DNA of 64,000 nucleotides from Doryteuthis pealeii (GCA_023376005.1 CM042157.1:86390306-86454305); one strand, 5' to 3'; counted from the first letter of the stretch, positions 51,216 to 62,659 are shown. Numbers and translations are program-made. The notes: generated by a model not told the origin, from the letters alone.

Positions 51216-51388
51216 CATGTATCTGAATGTTCGATGTCATCCTTCAAAACCATTATTCCAGCGTTTCATAATTTTCGAACTATTCTAAGAGCGCTAATTT
51301 TCAATTCAAAACATTTTTAAACAAACTGATCAACAAAAACTATCGCAGTCTCCTTATCATTCTGTGATAAATTTTACTTTTCCTTATA

Positions 51389-51445
51389 TCAACAAAAGCC
51401 CTGAAGAAGATCTACTAGACAGATTGAAACACCGCAGCGTTGACT
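51389..51445 (+). ncRNA. Hammerhead-like core, stem I not contiguous
   Basis: CTGAAGA at 51401-51407, stem II AGATCT/AGAT(T), GAA at 51426-51428. TCAAC (51389) and GTTGA (51439) pair but leave 7 unpaired bases before the core. Likely a degraded relative. Confidence 0.4.
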
Positions 51446-51496
51446 GAATAAATATCACCCATTTTATTTGAACCTGTGTCTTTTCAAATTTTTCAC

Positions 51497-51958
<462 letters not shown>

Positions 51959-52005
<47 letters not shown>

Positions 52006-52022
52006 TGTGTGTGTGTGTGTGT
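51959..52022. repeat. (TA)n/(TG)n microsatellite
   Basis: The SINE's TA tail followed by TG repeats. 52023-52600 after it is unassigned. Confidence 0.93.
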
Positions 52023-52603
52023 CGTTGTGACATCGTTGTTTGCTTGTTAACTTTAGAAAGTGTCATGCTAATCAAACAGTATATGAATGCCAATAAACAG
52101 CTACAAGAATGGTCTGCTGGAAGTAAAGCGCATGACTGTGTGTCTAGCTTTTTTAGGTGTTGATACACTACTATTACTACTACTACTGTTGCTCTGCCAA
52201 ATCCTATTTAAAAGTAGCGGAACTGAAGGCATATGAAAAATATTTTCCGGTAAAAGTATGTTACATCTCTAAAACGAATATCTATTGCAAATATTCAGTT
52301 TTTCTGTTGCGTATAAAAAAAAACCTTTTTACATTACTCTGTAATAATCTTTGAAAATATCTCTAGTTCGATATATAGTTCACTCAAATAATACATATCA
52401 GAATAGGTCAGGGGAAGTACACTAGATTTTATCTGACAGTGAGGCTCTAGTTCTGGAACAAGTATCTGGTCGGCATCCTTAGTTCCAGATGTAATAAATA
52501 AGTAAGCAAGCCAATAAGAATCCGGTGTTATAGTATTCTTTGTAAGTCCGACGTCCAAGATGATCCAAATAGCAATGAGCCAAGGTTAAGAATCAGACCA
52601 GTA

Positions 52604-53192
52604 TGAATACAACAACAGCAGCAGCAGCACTGCTAGTGATTGGACAGTGGGAATCTTTCTCAGTTCACGTGTTAGTCAACGAGTCTATATTTAACACTCG
52701 AATAGGAAAGGCATGGTTGGCCACCAACAAATTATCAGTCATATGGAAATCCGATCTCCCCGACAAACTAAAGAGACGATTCTTCCAGGCTGTGGTTGTG
52801 TCGGTGCTGCTGTATGGCTGTACCACCTGGACCCTAACAAAACGCCTTGAGAATAAGCTAGATGGGAGCTGCACCAGAATGCTGCGAGCGGTCCTGAATA
52901 AGTCGTGGAAGCAGCACCCCACAAAAAAGCAACTGTATGGCCACCTACCCCCCATCTCACAAACCATACGAGTAAGACGGGCTAGGCATGCAGGACACGT
53001 ACTATTGTGGAAGCCAGCACATGGACACGCTAATGTGGGCCGCCCAGTCAGGACCTACATTGACCAACTATGTATGGATGCTGGCTGCTGGCTGCTGCGC
53101 GGAGGAACTCCCAGAGTCGATGAATGATAGGGAAGGTTGGCGAGAGATTGTCATGGATATCCGTGCAAACTGCGCGACATGATGATGATGAT
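52604..53192 (+). pseudogene. LINE reverse transcriptase C-terminus with in-frame deletion and frameshift
   Basis: Peptide AKAWLATNKLSVIWKS-like, VSVLLYGCTTWTLTKR, NKLDGSCTRMLRAVLNKSWK, LYGHLPPISQTIRVRRARH. Compared with 29584, ~33 bases encoding the CWRNKDELIS segment are missing (after 52998). A duplicated GCTGGCTGCTG near 53083 shifts the frame before the final MDIRANCAT. (GAT)n tail at 53177-53192. Confidence 0.82.
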
Positions 53193-53469
53193 TTGCCTCA
53201 TGCCTTATATACAAAAAACTGCAACAATAAAGAGTCCGTAAACAATGTGAATCCTTTGGTTACTAAAGTCTCCTCAGTTACTGGTAATCGTATAAATCGT
53301 TCGTGAGTATTGGTAAAGATCCGGCAATCCTATGTGTGTCCGTCGTCAAAGAGGGCAGTTTTAATTATGACCAATGTGACGGGGGGGGGTTAAGTATTCT
53401 AACAGGCCAGTAGTATTGCCAGTGATTGGTTACAAGAGTCAATCACGTGACCTTGGCTAGTCTATAAAT

Positions 53470-53532
53470 AGAGGTGGGTATTTCAAGCACATCTTATATC
53501 CAAAATAATGTGCTTGAAATACCCACCTCTAG
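53470..53532. repeat. Perfect 23-bp inverted repeat
   Basis: AGAGGTGGGTATTTCAAGC and its complement around a 15-bp spacer. A TATA-like TCTATAAATAGAGG overlaps the left arm. 53193-53469 before it is unassigned. Confidence 0.8.
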
Positions 53533-53540
53533 GAAGTGGT

Positions 53541-53815
53541 AGGAAGCGCGTGGTGTAATGGTTAAAGTCATGGGAAATGGACTCGTCGCCCTGAGTTCAA
53601 ATCCTGGACGTGGTAATTGCATCTCACTTAGCGCTAATATCGTTGGGTAAGGTATGAATCCTACTCTCCCTCCAGCTATGGGTAAATAGTAGGGCAGACT
53701 CGGCTCTTTAACCTTGGTTACGCAACCGGTCTAGGAGAAGGAAAACTCTGAATCCAAACGTTGAACTCCGCTTAAGAAATTGACCTTGTGTCACATCCTG
53801 CTCGTGCGGAGGGGT

Positions 53816-53818
<3 letters not shown>
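53541..53818 (+). mobile_element. tRNA-Gln-like SINE (family B), full length
   Basis: Same structure as 51678-51958, with GGAAGCGCGTGGTGTAATGG at the start and a (TA)n tail at 53819-53852. Confidence 0.88.
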
Positions 53819-53854
<36 letters not shown>

Positions 53855-53904
53855 AAATAATCTCAACAGGAGCCATGACACATTGATCCACTAGGAATCT
53901 GGAC

Positions 53905-53945
53905 TGTTAAGACCTGTTAGGGTCCCATCTAGGGTTTAAATAAAT
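53905..53945 (+). repeat. Family A fragment
   Basis: ACCTGTTAGGGTCCCATCTAG and GGTTTAAATA correspond to a short internal piece of family A. Confidence 0.5.
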
Positions 53946-53949
53946 ATGT

Positions 53950-54085
53950 GTGTAAATTAACGTTAAGCACGGCACTAAGAGGAGTGAGGCGAAGAGGAGA
54001 GTAGCCTCGACAGCAAAGAGAGCCAGAAATAGGGAGAGAAGACAGCAGCCCCAGAAAGCATCACAGTTTTGTCTCTTCAAACACT
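53950..54085 (+). pseudogene. LINE C-terminal fragment (basic region)
   Basis: In frame from about 53965 the peptide gives GTKRSEAKRRVASTAKRARN and RERRQQPQKASQF. It aligns with 56395-56515 but loses the Cys/His part. A basic stretch after the RT thumb is common in LINE polyproteins. 54086-54570 after it is unassigned. Confidence 0.6.
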
Positions 54086-54575
54086 CAGCTAAACCTCCCC
54101 AACTTTTCACTCTCTTTCACTCTTGTCTCTTCCCGACCGGTCAGAAGCCAACAGGTCAGCTTTTCACACGTCATCCCAAATTCTACTCAATTTCTTCTAT
54201 TTTATAACGTAATACTAAAATCTTGAGTTTTCCCACATGTCATTATTTTAAAGTCTTTTTGTCGCGGGTTTATAAATATCCGATATTATACTTGTCGTGT
54301 TTTGATAATGTGAGTTTTCCTTCTCAATAATAATAAATAAAAAATCCCTGAAATTTGAAAATGTGTACACATATGTTGTAGAGATCAATTGTGCTAGGTG
54401 TACATGAAATACTGGATGGAAGGGTAAGAACTTTGATTTTCATTAAGAAGAAGCAGTTTTTCATTTTCCTTGTGATGGAAGAATCTTATCTTCACGAAAC
54501 CTTTTCAAAATAATCGACTGAAGAACAAGGCTTTATTTTGTTTTCCCTTGTTTTCAATAGAGTTAACATCTGATC

Positions 54576-54716
54576 ATGTCTTCTTTAGAGAAAAATGATG
54601 TTACGCTATCTAATCTACTAGAGCCCATTAGTGCTACAATTGAAGAGAATGCTTGGATCGTTACAAGCAATATATCAGCTAATAGTTGCAGCTGTCTTTC
54701 TGACAAGCGATCTTAA
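54576..54716 (+). CDS. Short ORF (46 codons) with a decayed paralogue
   Basis: Starts ATGTCTTCTTTAGAG and contains ATIEENAWIVTSNISANSC. A related sequence at 58565-58660 reads NIEENSAIVKSNNR and then CSC, also followed by TTAATAATAA...GGAAATATA. Conservation of IEEN/IV/SN/CSC between the two suggests a former coding exon or transposon ORF, but both are short. I recognise no domain. Confidence 0.3.
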   Translation: MSSLEKNDVTLSNLLEPISATIEENAWIVTSNISANSCSCLSDKRS

Positions 54717-54745
54717 TAATAATAAGGAAATATAGGAAAAACATA

Positions 54746-55139
54746 TCTATTAATAATGGAGATTTGCTTCCGGTTTTTGTCTGTAACAAAACTTACGTCA
54801 CTGCTTACGTCACATTACCCAAAATCGACATAACATAGAATAAATACACTCAAAATTTGAACATGCAACATTAGACAGTCCTCGTTGTTTTTTAAAACAA
54901 GTTTTAATAAATACATGACTGGTATTATATATCTATATATAGTTTGTTTTATTTTAATACATATTTAAAGTTTACATTTCAAATTGTTTTATTTTTTAAT
55001 CCTTTAATGAATTTGATGATTTTACTTACGTAGGGTACAAACTCGCTTACATTGAATGTTTTACTCCCACTCCTCAGGCAATATGTTTCAAAAATCTATC
55101 TTACATCGCCCGGAGGGTGTTTTTTTTATTTTTTACTAG
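54746..55139 (+). mobile_element. Helitron-like family K2, full length (394 bp)
   Basis: Starts TCTATTAATAATGGAGATTT after A and ends TTACTAG before T. CGCCCGGAGGGTG is a hairpin like family G's, about 20 bases before the end. Family G and K2 share the 5' plan (ATAATGGAGATT, then 'ctgtaac', GTCACATT) and hairpin, so they are cousins. Confidence 0.75.
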
Positions 55140-55288
55140 TATTTATATTTACAAAAATATTTGCTGTTCATGTTTTTATCTTATGTGTTTAAAACTTTCA
55201 GAAAACAATTAAAAAGATACAAGTGACTGCGAATAAACAAATAGAGTCAAAATATATCAGATAAATGTCTATACATTTTTCTTATTTG

Positions 55289-55442
55289 TTGTTTGTTTGT
55301 TTATTGATTTTAACGGCATATCAACCCGTCTGGGGTTATATCATGCCTAACGGTTAGGAAGTTATACATATCGTGTATTTATATTTATACTTTTTAGTAA
55401 GTGGTTTTAAAAATGTGTTAGCATTATTGGGGATTATGTTTC
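55289..55442 (-). mobile_element. Retroposon family I with AAAC tail (minus)
   Basis: Near-identical reverse complement of 59914-60066 (ATCAACCCGTCTGGGGTT, CTAACGGTTAGGAAGTTATAC). The tail is (AAAC)n. The CGGCATATCAACC...ATGCC stretch resembles the family A tail, so both may use the same machinery. Confidence 0.72.
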
Positions 55443-55444
55443 TT

Positions 55445-56010
55445 ATTTGTCTACATTTTTAAGATGAAGCTTGATAGTTTGTATTATTTGTATTTTTCGG
55501 ACTATTGTCCTCATCTTTATTGTTATGTACACAACGTTTTGGCCTATGTGCCCTCCGGCCTTCTTCAGGTGTTTCGTGTCAAAATCAGGAACCTTCTCGA
55601 TCTCGAGAACCATCTTGTCAAACACCGGAGCCTTCATGTCGTAATTGGTAGCTTTCGTGGAACTTCGAACCGAACCCTTTATTCAATCCACCAGGGTAAA
55701 CTGTTCTCATTCCGTTAACCATGGCCGGGCATAAGTGTAAAGCTGTGTCAAATAGTATATGTTATTATCACCCTATGCTCGGATTGAACCTGCAACCTAT
55801 AGATGATTGTCACTTAGAAATGTATTAACTAAACTCTAATAACCGTTGCGACATGTGTCCAACTGATTTCGAAGAGAAGGTTACCTGGTTCGAGAAATGT
55901 CCCGAGTTTGACAATAGACACCTGAAGAAGTTCGGGAGTTACGTCGATCGAAACATTGTATATATAACAATAAAGATGAGGATAATATTCTGAAAAATTC
56001 AAATAATACG
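55445..56010. mobile_element. Foldback element family D
   Basis: Left arm 55463-55620 (ACTATTGTCCTCATCTTTAT, ACAACGTTTTGGCC), body with CGGAGCC and CCGTTAACCATGG, tRNA-Arg-like centre 55790-55865, inverted right arm to 56010 (CACCTGAAGAAG, CGATCGAAACATTG). Arms are more diverged than in 32430-32960. Confidence 0.75.
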
Positions 56011-56131
56011 CATTTTTTTAAATAATGAATTAATACTGTGTATATTATTGCATTCAGTGTCCGCACAGAACTGATGAATGTAAGATTTGCTTGTAGGCTC
56101 ACTTTGGTGTAAAATATGTAGGTAGTCACTG

Positions 56132-56195
56132 GAGAACGTCACTTATGAGTTCGTCCTTGTTTTCCCAGCAGTATCCATCATGTCTCTTTTGTCTT
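56132..56195 (-). pseudogene. LINE RT fragment
   Basis: The minus strand encodes CWENKDELISDV, from the segment missing at 52998. About 20 codons only. Confidence 0.55.
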
Positions 56196-56369
56196 ACTCA
56201 AATGGCTGTTACGATATCCAATGTACTATACACAACTCTTATTCCATAGGTTTTCTACTTTTTGTTTTGTCGTTCTGTTTATTAAGCTTTTTATTAATTT
56301 CCAAACCACGTCTACGATTTAAAGATGTCTGCAGGAGAGTGATGAGGATATCCCATATTGACACAAACA

Positions 56370-56590
56370 CGTGAGAGGAGAATAGAACGGCCTGGCGCCT
56401 TAACGTTAAGCAAGGCACGAAAAGGAGTAAGGCGAAAGGGAGAGTAGCCTCGACAGCAAAGAAAGCCAGAAAGAGGGAGAGAAGACAACAGCTCCAGAAA
56501 GCATCACAGTTTGTGTGCATTCAGTGCACCAAAGAATGTCACTCAAGAATTGCCCTCAGAGTCACTTGCGCAGATGCAGATAATTTTTTT
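56370..56590 (+). pseudogene. LINE polyprotein C-terminus with Cys/His motif
   Basis: Frame from about 56381: RTAWRLNVKQGTKRSKAKGR, then a basic stretch with RKRERRQQLQKASQF and CIQCTKECHSRIALRVT. W(R)..V..G followed by KR-rich sequence and a CxxC...C/H...RI.L finger is the usual C-terminus of several LINE clades. A second copy lies at 53950. No RT core is adjacent. Confidence 0.68.
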
Positions 56591-56692
56591 TTACTCTACG
56601 TCATTTTTTTTTACACTACGCCATCGTCCTTAGGGCACGGAAGAGTGCCAAGATGAATTTTAAAACGCCTTTTTTCTATATTCTCTATATTG

Positions 56693-56883
56693 GGACCATA
56701 TGACCTTAAGGCACCTCTTCCGCGATCTCGACTCGTGGGGACACTTTTCTCATTTACACCGTAAAAATCCGGTTGTTTGTTAGGGTGTAGGGTTAGGGTT
56801 AGGGGTTAGGGTTAGTTTACATTAAAAAAAAACGTCCCCACGAATCGAAATCGCAAAAGGGGTGCCTTAAAGTCATATGGTCC
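56693..56883. repeat. Foldback, ~50-bp arms, with TTAGGG repeats in the loop
   Basis: Arms 56693-56741 and 56834-56883 (CCATATGACCTTAAGGC and its complement). The loop has four TTAGGG units at 56780-56816, the animal telomere repeat. Confidence 0.85.
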
Positions 56884-56979
56884 GTATATTGTTCTGTTTG
56901 GAGATAAATATTTTCTTTGTCTTCTTACCATAACTTTGCCATGTAATTCTATGTTTAGAATATTTTACATTTTATTACA

Positions 56980-57234
56980 CCCAGATTGGCTGTGGAAACG
57001 GTAGAGAGTCCGCCTGGGAACCACAAGTTTCCTGGTTCGATATCCGTCCTCATCAACTCAGTGTATGCCACCCATACACTGAGTAGATATATAGGGATAT
57101 GTGCGGTAAAGTGAGCAGCTGATGGTAGGCGTGGCACTTTACTTTAAATGCTAAAAACAATCTCCTTGGTCTAGCGCTATTGAAGAGGAGATAGGCTCCC
57201 TCGTCGTTTGGCTGATACCGACTTTAGGGTACCA
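56980..57234 (+). mobile_element. tRNA-Lys-like SINE (OK-type), with a small internal duplication
   Basis: Head diverged (AGATTGGCTGTGGAAACGG), B box CCTGGTTCGATATCC. CAGTGTATGCCACCCATACACTG is a local inverted duplication absent from other copies. 57235-57735 after it is unassigned, with a TATA-like TGTATAAATAG at 57373. Confidence 0.75.
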
Positions 57235-57743
57235 TCAATAATTCAAATAGATTTGTTTAAAAATTATTCTTATTCGATTGGATCTTGTGCAAAAAAATGA
57301 ATAAATATATGATTTCAATGAATATGTAAATACCTTGGTACCCCCTCACTATAATCTGATTGGACAGTGTCATGTATAAATAGTCGACACTGTGTTGGTA
57401 CAGGCACCTACACCTACACCTACAACCTAATCTTACTCGCTAGGCTACACCACGCCTGCTCGGAAGACGTATTGCTATTCGACGCACCAACTATTACTGC
57501 GATAATATACCAAGAATATATCCCTTAACCCGGATATATCAATATATAAAAAAAGAGAAATAATTAAAACAAAGAGAAATAACTACGGTAACTTCTCGAG
57601 TATAATCCACACTATTTTCCTAAAAATTTAAAGGTCAAAATCCCTAGTGCGTACTATATACGAGGTTAAAAATGAAAAATATTTTCTAAGCAATGTCCGA
57701 GTTTCTATTTGCTGTCTTATTCAGACAAATTTTTTTTTTAGAT

Positions 57744-57998
57744 GTAAGTAAAGTCGTCGGGGCGGCCTGAAGTCGGTATCAGCCAATCAGCGAGGGAGTC
57801 TATCCCCTTTTCACTAGCGCTAGACCAAGGAGATTATTTGAGTATGTGAGGTGGGGCGCCACACCTACCATCAACTCCTTATTTTACCGCACAGATCCCT
57901 GTGCTACTCATACGCTGAGTTGGCGAGGACCGGTATCGAACTAGGAACCTTGTGGTTTCTAGCCGAAAGTTCTACCGACTGTGCTAACCCGGCCCCAG
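57744..57998 (-). mobile_element. tRNA-Lys-like SINE (OK-type, minus), full length
   Basis: From GTAAGTAAAGTCGTCGGGGC to the head (ACTGTGCTAACCCGGCCCC). One of the best-preserved copies. Confidence 0.86.
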
Positions 57999-58022
57999 TA
58001 GTAACTGGTAATTCTCTCTAGA

Positions 58023-58028
<6 letters not shown>

Positions 58029-58088
<60 letters not shown>
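58029..58088. repeat. (CA)n/(TA)n microsatellite
   Basis: CA tract to 58068, TA to 58088. Confidence 0.95.
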
Positions 58089-58895
58089 GTACATGGAATA
58101 AAAGAATGGTGTCCAGGGGTGCTGGTTTCATTTGGTAAGATCCTTCTCAAAATTAATCATAGCCTAGATTTAAACATAAAACCTGATGTGAAGCTAACTC
58201 ACTACTTCTTGTAACTTTAGCTTCTGATTGTCAGAATTGATACGTCCTATGTAAGTATGGCATCTTCTAGTGGCTACGTCGGTAAAAATGAATAAAGAAA
58301 AAAAAGGAACAAGTAAAAAGAAAAAGAAAAGATAAAAAAGGAAATCCTTAAGCACCGTTACCGTCATTGAAAGCAGAACTTTTTGTACAACTTTTAATGC
58401 TCTATATTTTACTAAATACATTGAGCACTCTTTGGACTAACTACCACCCTCCTAAAAATCCCCTGCGTATTATACTCAAGGGCGTACTATACTTTAGGCC
58501 ACCCAACGACTTTACTAAGCTACTATAACAACCACCCCAGTAGGTCGAGCGTAGAAATATGTGGAATAATATTGAAGAGAATTCTGCGATAGTTAAGAGC
58601 AATAATAGATTAGAAGATATTTGCAGCTGCTTTTTATTTTGACAGGCGATCTTAATAATAAAAGGAAATATATGAGAAAAGAAAGGAAAAAATTGGCTGT
58701 TAATGGTTTTGTTTTAGGAGTTTAAAACTTTGAAAAAAACCCAAAAAACAATCATAATAATCATTTTGCGTAACAAAGAATCGACACACGGAAAGAAAGA
58801 AAATATATCAAATGTCAACACTATTGAATAACGAATTCATGTTATTAATAATATTGTTAATTACGTCTAAATGTTATGTACGTTAATAATAATAA
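58089..58895. other. Unassigned, with one TTGAGCAC box and a paralogue of the 54.6-kb ORF
   Basis: CATTGAGCACT at 58419-58429. 58565-58660 is similar to 54610-54740. A very weak minus-strand hammerhead-like phrase lies at 58120-58170. Nothing else recognised. Confidence 0.35.
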
Positions 58896-58899
58896 CTAG

Positions 58900-59365
58900 C
58901 ACCGCCCTATCGGTGGGGCGTTAGAATGCACCGACTGCACCTCTGCAGAGGTGTAAGACTCCCCCAATGGGGCCACCTGGCTGGCGGCCCGTGATGCTTA
59001 AAGATAGAACCCTGAGCAGTCCATGATTGCAATATTCCACTTTAGGCTTTTCTTGGGCAAGACGAGCGGTCGGAGAGGCCCCCACCGATCAATCGATCTG
59101 ACCACGTCAAGCCCTTGCACCTATATGATTGCGCCAACCCTATTGACTTTATGGCAACCCCCAATACTTCTTATAATATGGGTGCTAGAAGGCGGTGGCT
59201 GAGGGTCTACATGTCCTGGGAATGACGTTAAACTCTATCTGATGGTGAGATTCCAGTTCTGAAGGTTTGGGGAATGTGGAGCACCCCTTCATCACCATTG
59301 CTCGCTGGTCCACTCTGACCCGGAGTGGTAGTACCTGTTAGGGTCCCATCTATGGGTTGAATAGA
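58900..59365 (+). mobile_element. Family A retroposon, 3'-truncated and diverged
   Basis: Starts CACCGCCCTATCGGTGGGGC and runs to GTCCCATCTATGGGTTG, then breaks into GATTACAAGGAACACTA repeats (59383, 59447). The tail is missing, so no target duplication can be read. It is the most diverged long copy. Confidence 0.78.
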
Positions 59366-59479
59366 ATATTTTCTATATAAGATTACAAGGAACACTACAG
59401 ACTAGGATTACAAGGAGATCTACTGATACTACACTCTTTTCTACCTAAGATTACAAGGAACACTATAGACTAAGTTTAC

Positions 59480-59913
59480 AATGATTAACAATCAAATTCA
59501 ATACCGACATGGAAAAACCAATAGAAGATCTAAACGTCTAAAATAGCGAATATAATTTTAAAACTATATATGTTAATCTCTTACCATCAATCTATCTATA
59601 CATCAATCTATCTTTTTATCTAGATGGATGTATATATGCATACATGTATATATATTATCTCGAGATTAATTGTTATGCTTTGTTTAGATGAATAATCTAA
59701 ATAAATCCAACTTTTTCGTCCAGAGAATCAGCATTAAAAATATTAGATTTTATTCTGAATGCAGGTTTCTTGCTCAGATCAGAAACCGTTATTTTAAAGC
59801 AAACAATATGAAAGATCTGTTTGAAAATGTCAACATGGAGGATATTTTCTCTTTTTTTTTAGGGAAATAAAATTATACCATAGAATATAGACATGAAAAA
59901 ATCAATACCATAC
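59480..59913. other. AT-rich unassigned sequence
   Basis: Includes a 60-codon open frame from 59688 without recognisable features and a short TATC-like patch near 59590. I would not call a gene. Confidence 0.4.
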
Positions 59914-60066
59914 AACATAATCCCCAATAATGTTAACACATTGTTAAAACCAATTACTAAAAAGTATAAATATAAATACACGATATGTATAACTTCCTAA
60001 CCGTTAGGCATGACATAACCCTAGACGGGTTGATATGCCGTTAAAATCAATAAACAAACAAACAAA
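59914..60066 (+). mobile_element. Retroposon family I with AAAC tail
   Basis: Plus-strand partner of 55289-55442: AATAATGTTAACACATTG, TATAACTTCCTAACCG, GGGTTGATATGCCGTTAAAA and an (AAAC)n tail. Confidence 0.72.
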
Positions 60067-60120
60067 ACTAACTTGAACCTCATTGTAAAATTTTTGTTCT
60101 TTGATTCCCTATTTTTCAGC

Positions 60121-60121
<1 letters not shown>

Positions 60122-60155
<34 letters not shown>

Positions 60156-60157
60156 GA
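60122..60157. repeat. (AAT)n tract, upstream
   Basis: About 12 AAT units directly before the LINE fragment. Confidence 0.95.
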
Positions 60158-60690
60158 AGGTGATCCACTGGGAATTATGCAAAAAATTAAATTTTGACCA
60201 TACAACAAAATGGTATATGCATAAACCAGAATCTGTTCTTGAGAACGAAACGCATAAAATTCTATGGGACTTTGAAATAAAAACGGATCACTTTATCCCA
60301 GCAAGAAGACCGGACCAAGGGTTGATAAACAAAAAAGAAAGAACTTGTTAACTGGTGGATTTTGCAGTGCCAGCAGATCACAGGGTGAAGCTAAAGGAAA
60401 ATGAAAAAATGGACAAATATCTGGACCTTGCCAGAGAACTGAAAAAGTTATGGAATATGAAAGTGAAAGTGATGCCAATTGTAGTTGGTGCACTTGGAAC
60501 GGTCCCAAAAGGATTGGAAAAGGGTCTAGAAAGTTTGGAAATCAGAGGAAGAATTGAAACCATTCAGAACACTGCACTGCTGCAATCTGCCAGAATACCC
60601 AGAAGAGTCCTGGAGACCTGAGGAGACTTGCTGTCACTCAGACTCCAGTGAAAGACCATCAGCTAACACTGATGTGAAAACTCAAAAGGA
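60158..60690 (+). pseudogene. LINE C-terminus, 5'-truncated, one in-frame stop
   Basis: One frame runs from 60160 to 60621: IHWELCKKLNFDHTTKWYMH, SVLENETHKILWDF, IPARRPD, then a TAA stop at 60349-60351, then VDFAVPADHRVKLKENEK, KYLDLARELKKLWNMKVKV, IVVGALGTVPKG, ending TGA at 60619-60621. These are typical C-terminal blocks of the invertebrate LINE RT also seen at 1015-1640. Both sides are (AAT)n, so the tail and target are the same microsatellite. Confidence 0.82.
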
Positions 60691-60696
60691 GAAAAC

Positions 60697-60756
<60 letters not shown>
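60697..60756. repeat. (AAT)n tract, downstream
   Basis: About 20 AAT units following the LINE 3' end. 60757-61365 after it is unassigned. Confidence 0.95.
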
Positions 60757-60868
60757 TTAGATTTTATTAATAAATCCATATTTTAAAGCCCCCAATGCAC
60801 TTAAGATTTCCTTCATTGCTTGTATCTCTGCAGATTTTATTGGCATAAAGAGTTCACTTCATCGATGC

Positions 60869-60902
<34 letters not shown>

Positions 60903-61365
60903 TAAAATTATGCGAAAACAAATACCCGAACAATTCAAAGACCTCCAATAAAATTCTTCTTGGTTCATTTGGAATCAACCAATATTTTCTCAGTCTTGAT
61001 TCATTTCCAACTATTTTATCAGTGAACCAGCAGCGTAGGATTTTATTTTTACAATTTTACGTTTATTTTCACAATTTTATTTCGTGTGTCATGTGACGTG
61101 TGTAATAATCATTTTGATGGTTATTTTATTGTCCTTATGATGTTCGGCCAATTCGAAAAGATTTTTTATTAATTTCTTTAACGATTTTTATCCAGTACAG
61201 CAAATGGGAACATATTTGAGGCAGGTGAGGTAGTTGCACTAAGAGAACTTGAAACCAAAGTGGTCAATTTTTTATTATTTATTATGAGCTTGTCAAATAA
61301 TGAAATAATGGGAAGGTGAGTGAAAGGTTTTGGTAACATGAGTCACAATTTAGATGTTCCGGTTG

Positions 61366-61415
61366 TTTGTTTTGTTTTACGGCATATCAATCCTTTGCGG
61401 GTCATTTAACGTCAA
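61366..61415 (-). repeat. Family A/I-type tail fragment
   Basis: TTGTTTTGTTTTACGGC and CAATCCTTTGCGGGTCATTT correspond to the minus-sense tail. No body follows. Confidence 0.55.
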
Positions 61416-61638
61416 ATCACGTAATTTTGATAAACAAAGGACTCAGGTTATATATATATATATGAGAAGTAAATACACAAGCGATGTGTTTATGATATGG
61501 CTTTTTTTAGCCGACAATTTTTGGGAGAATATTTAATTGAAGTAGTACCTAATTTTGAAAGCTAATAAATTAATAATTAATTAATTAGGCGCACATAACT
61601 ATTTAAATGTTAGGCTAAGCAAATCGAGAAAAACCAAT

Positions 61639-61680
61639 CTCTGTATGTACATTTCGGCCTATTAGACCTCATCAGCAGAG
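61639..61680 (-). ncRNA. Hammerhead ribozyme, type I, family E
   Basis: CTCTG/CAGAG stem I, CTGATGA, stem II with one G-U pair, GAA, ATGTACAT, A17. Core complete. Confidence 0.87.
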
Positions 61681-61734
61681 CTATAGATAGGAAGACCGCA
61701 CGAATCACGCACAGGGCGGTCTTCCTATCTATAG

Positions 61735-61776
61735 CTCTGCTGATGAGGCCTAATAGGCCGAAATGTACATACAGAG
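61735..61776 (+). ncRNA. Hammerhead ribozyme, type I, family E
   Basis: Identical in all helices and core residues to 10906-10947. Confidence 0.88.
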
Positions 61777-61896
61777 ACTGATTTTTTCTCGATTTGTTTA
61801 GCCTTACATTTAAATAGGCATTCCCGACTAATTACTTAATTATTAATCAATTAATTTTCAAAATTAGGTACGACTTCAATTAAGTACATATTCTCC

Positions 61897-61900
<4 letters not shown>

Positions 61901-61950
<50 letters not shown>

Positions 61951-62007
61951 GAAATTGGAAAAAAACAAGTGTTCCAAAAATGAGGTGAATTCATTTATCG
62001 ACGCTTA

Positions 62008-62082
<75 letters not shown>
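61901..62082. repeat. (TA)n and (GA)n microsatellites
   Basis: TA tracts 61901-61946 and 62008-62050, GA tract 62051-62082, with about 60 bp of unassigned sequence between the TA tracts. Confidence 0.93.
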
Positions 62083-62088
<6 letters not shown>

Positions 62089-62239
62089 ATATTAAAAATA
62101 AAGAATATAAGTTTTTGAAGTGTAGTATACAGAAAAAGACAAAGAAGATACATTCATAATAGAGAAAGTCATGGGAAATATCAAGACAGAAAAAAAGTGT
62201 TTAATACACATAGAAGGGGTAGAAAAAGAAGGGAGTCGT

Positions 62240-62256
62240 TTGTGAGAGAGAGAGGG

Positions 62257-62290
<34 letters not shown>

Positions 62291-62347
62291 TAGAGAGAGA
62301 GAGGAGGGAATACAGAGAATATAAGAGGATACGACGTTTCGGAAGGG

Positions 62348-62382
<35 letters not shown>

Positions 62383-62443
62383 GAGGGGGGAGAAAGAGGG
62401 GGGAATACAGATAATATTAGACGATACGACGATTCGGAAGGGT

Positions 62444-62509
<66 letters not shown>

Positions 62510-62595
62510 GTAATAAATTCTCAATAAGGAGAAACGACGATTCTGAAAATGGAGAGATAGTGACAGGGACAGAAGATAGATAGATATATAGATAG

Positions 62596-62659
<64 letters not shown>

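Larger units (their letters stand above)
61470..61905. mobile_element. Head-to-head family E pair with two intact hammerheads
   Basis: Minus copy 61470-61699 and plus copy 61716-61905, joined at the SINE linker (GAAGACCGC ... GCGGTCTTC). Both have ribozyme and AT-rich body; the outer ends reach TTCTCCCAAA and (TA)n. The long arms would form a near-perfect hairpin if transcribed through. Confidence 0.85.

Noticed and set aside
53455..53470. TATA box and promoter (TCTATAAATAG), also at 57373
   Set aside because: Isolated match in AT-rich DNA without a downstream gene or LTR boundaries that I can show.
58115..58175. Minus-strand TTGAGAA...GAAACCAG hammerhead-like phrase
   Set aside because: Stem II has unpaired extra bases, stem III lacks the U at 16.1 and stem I does not pair.
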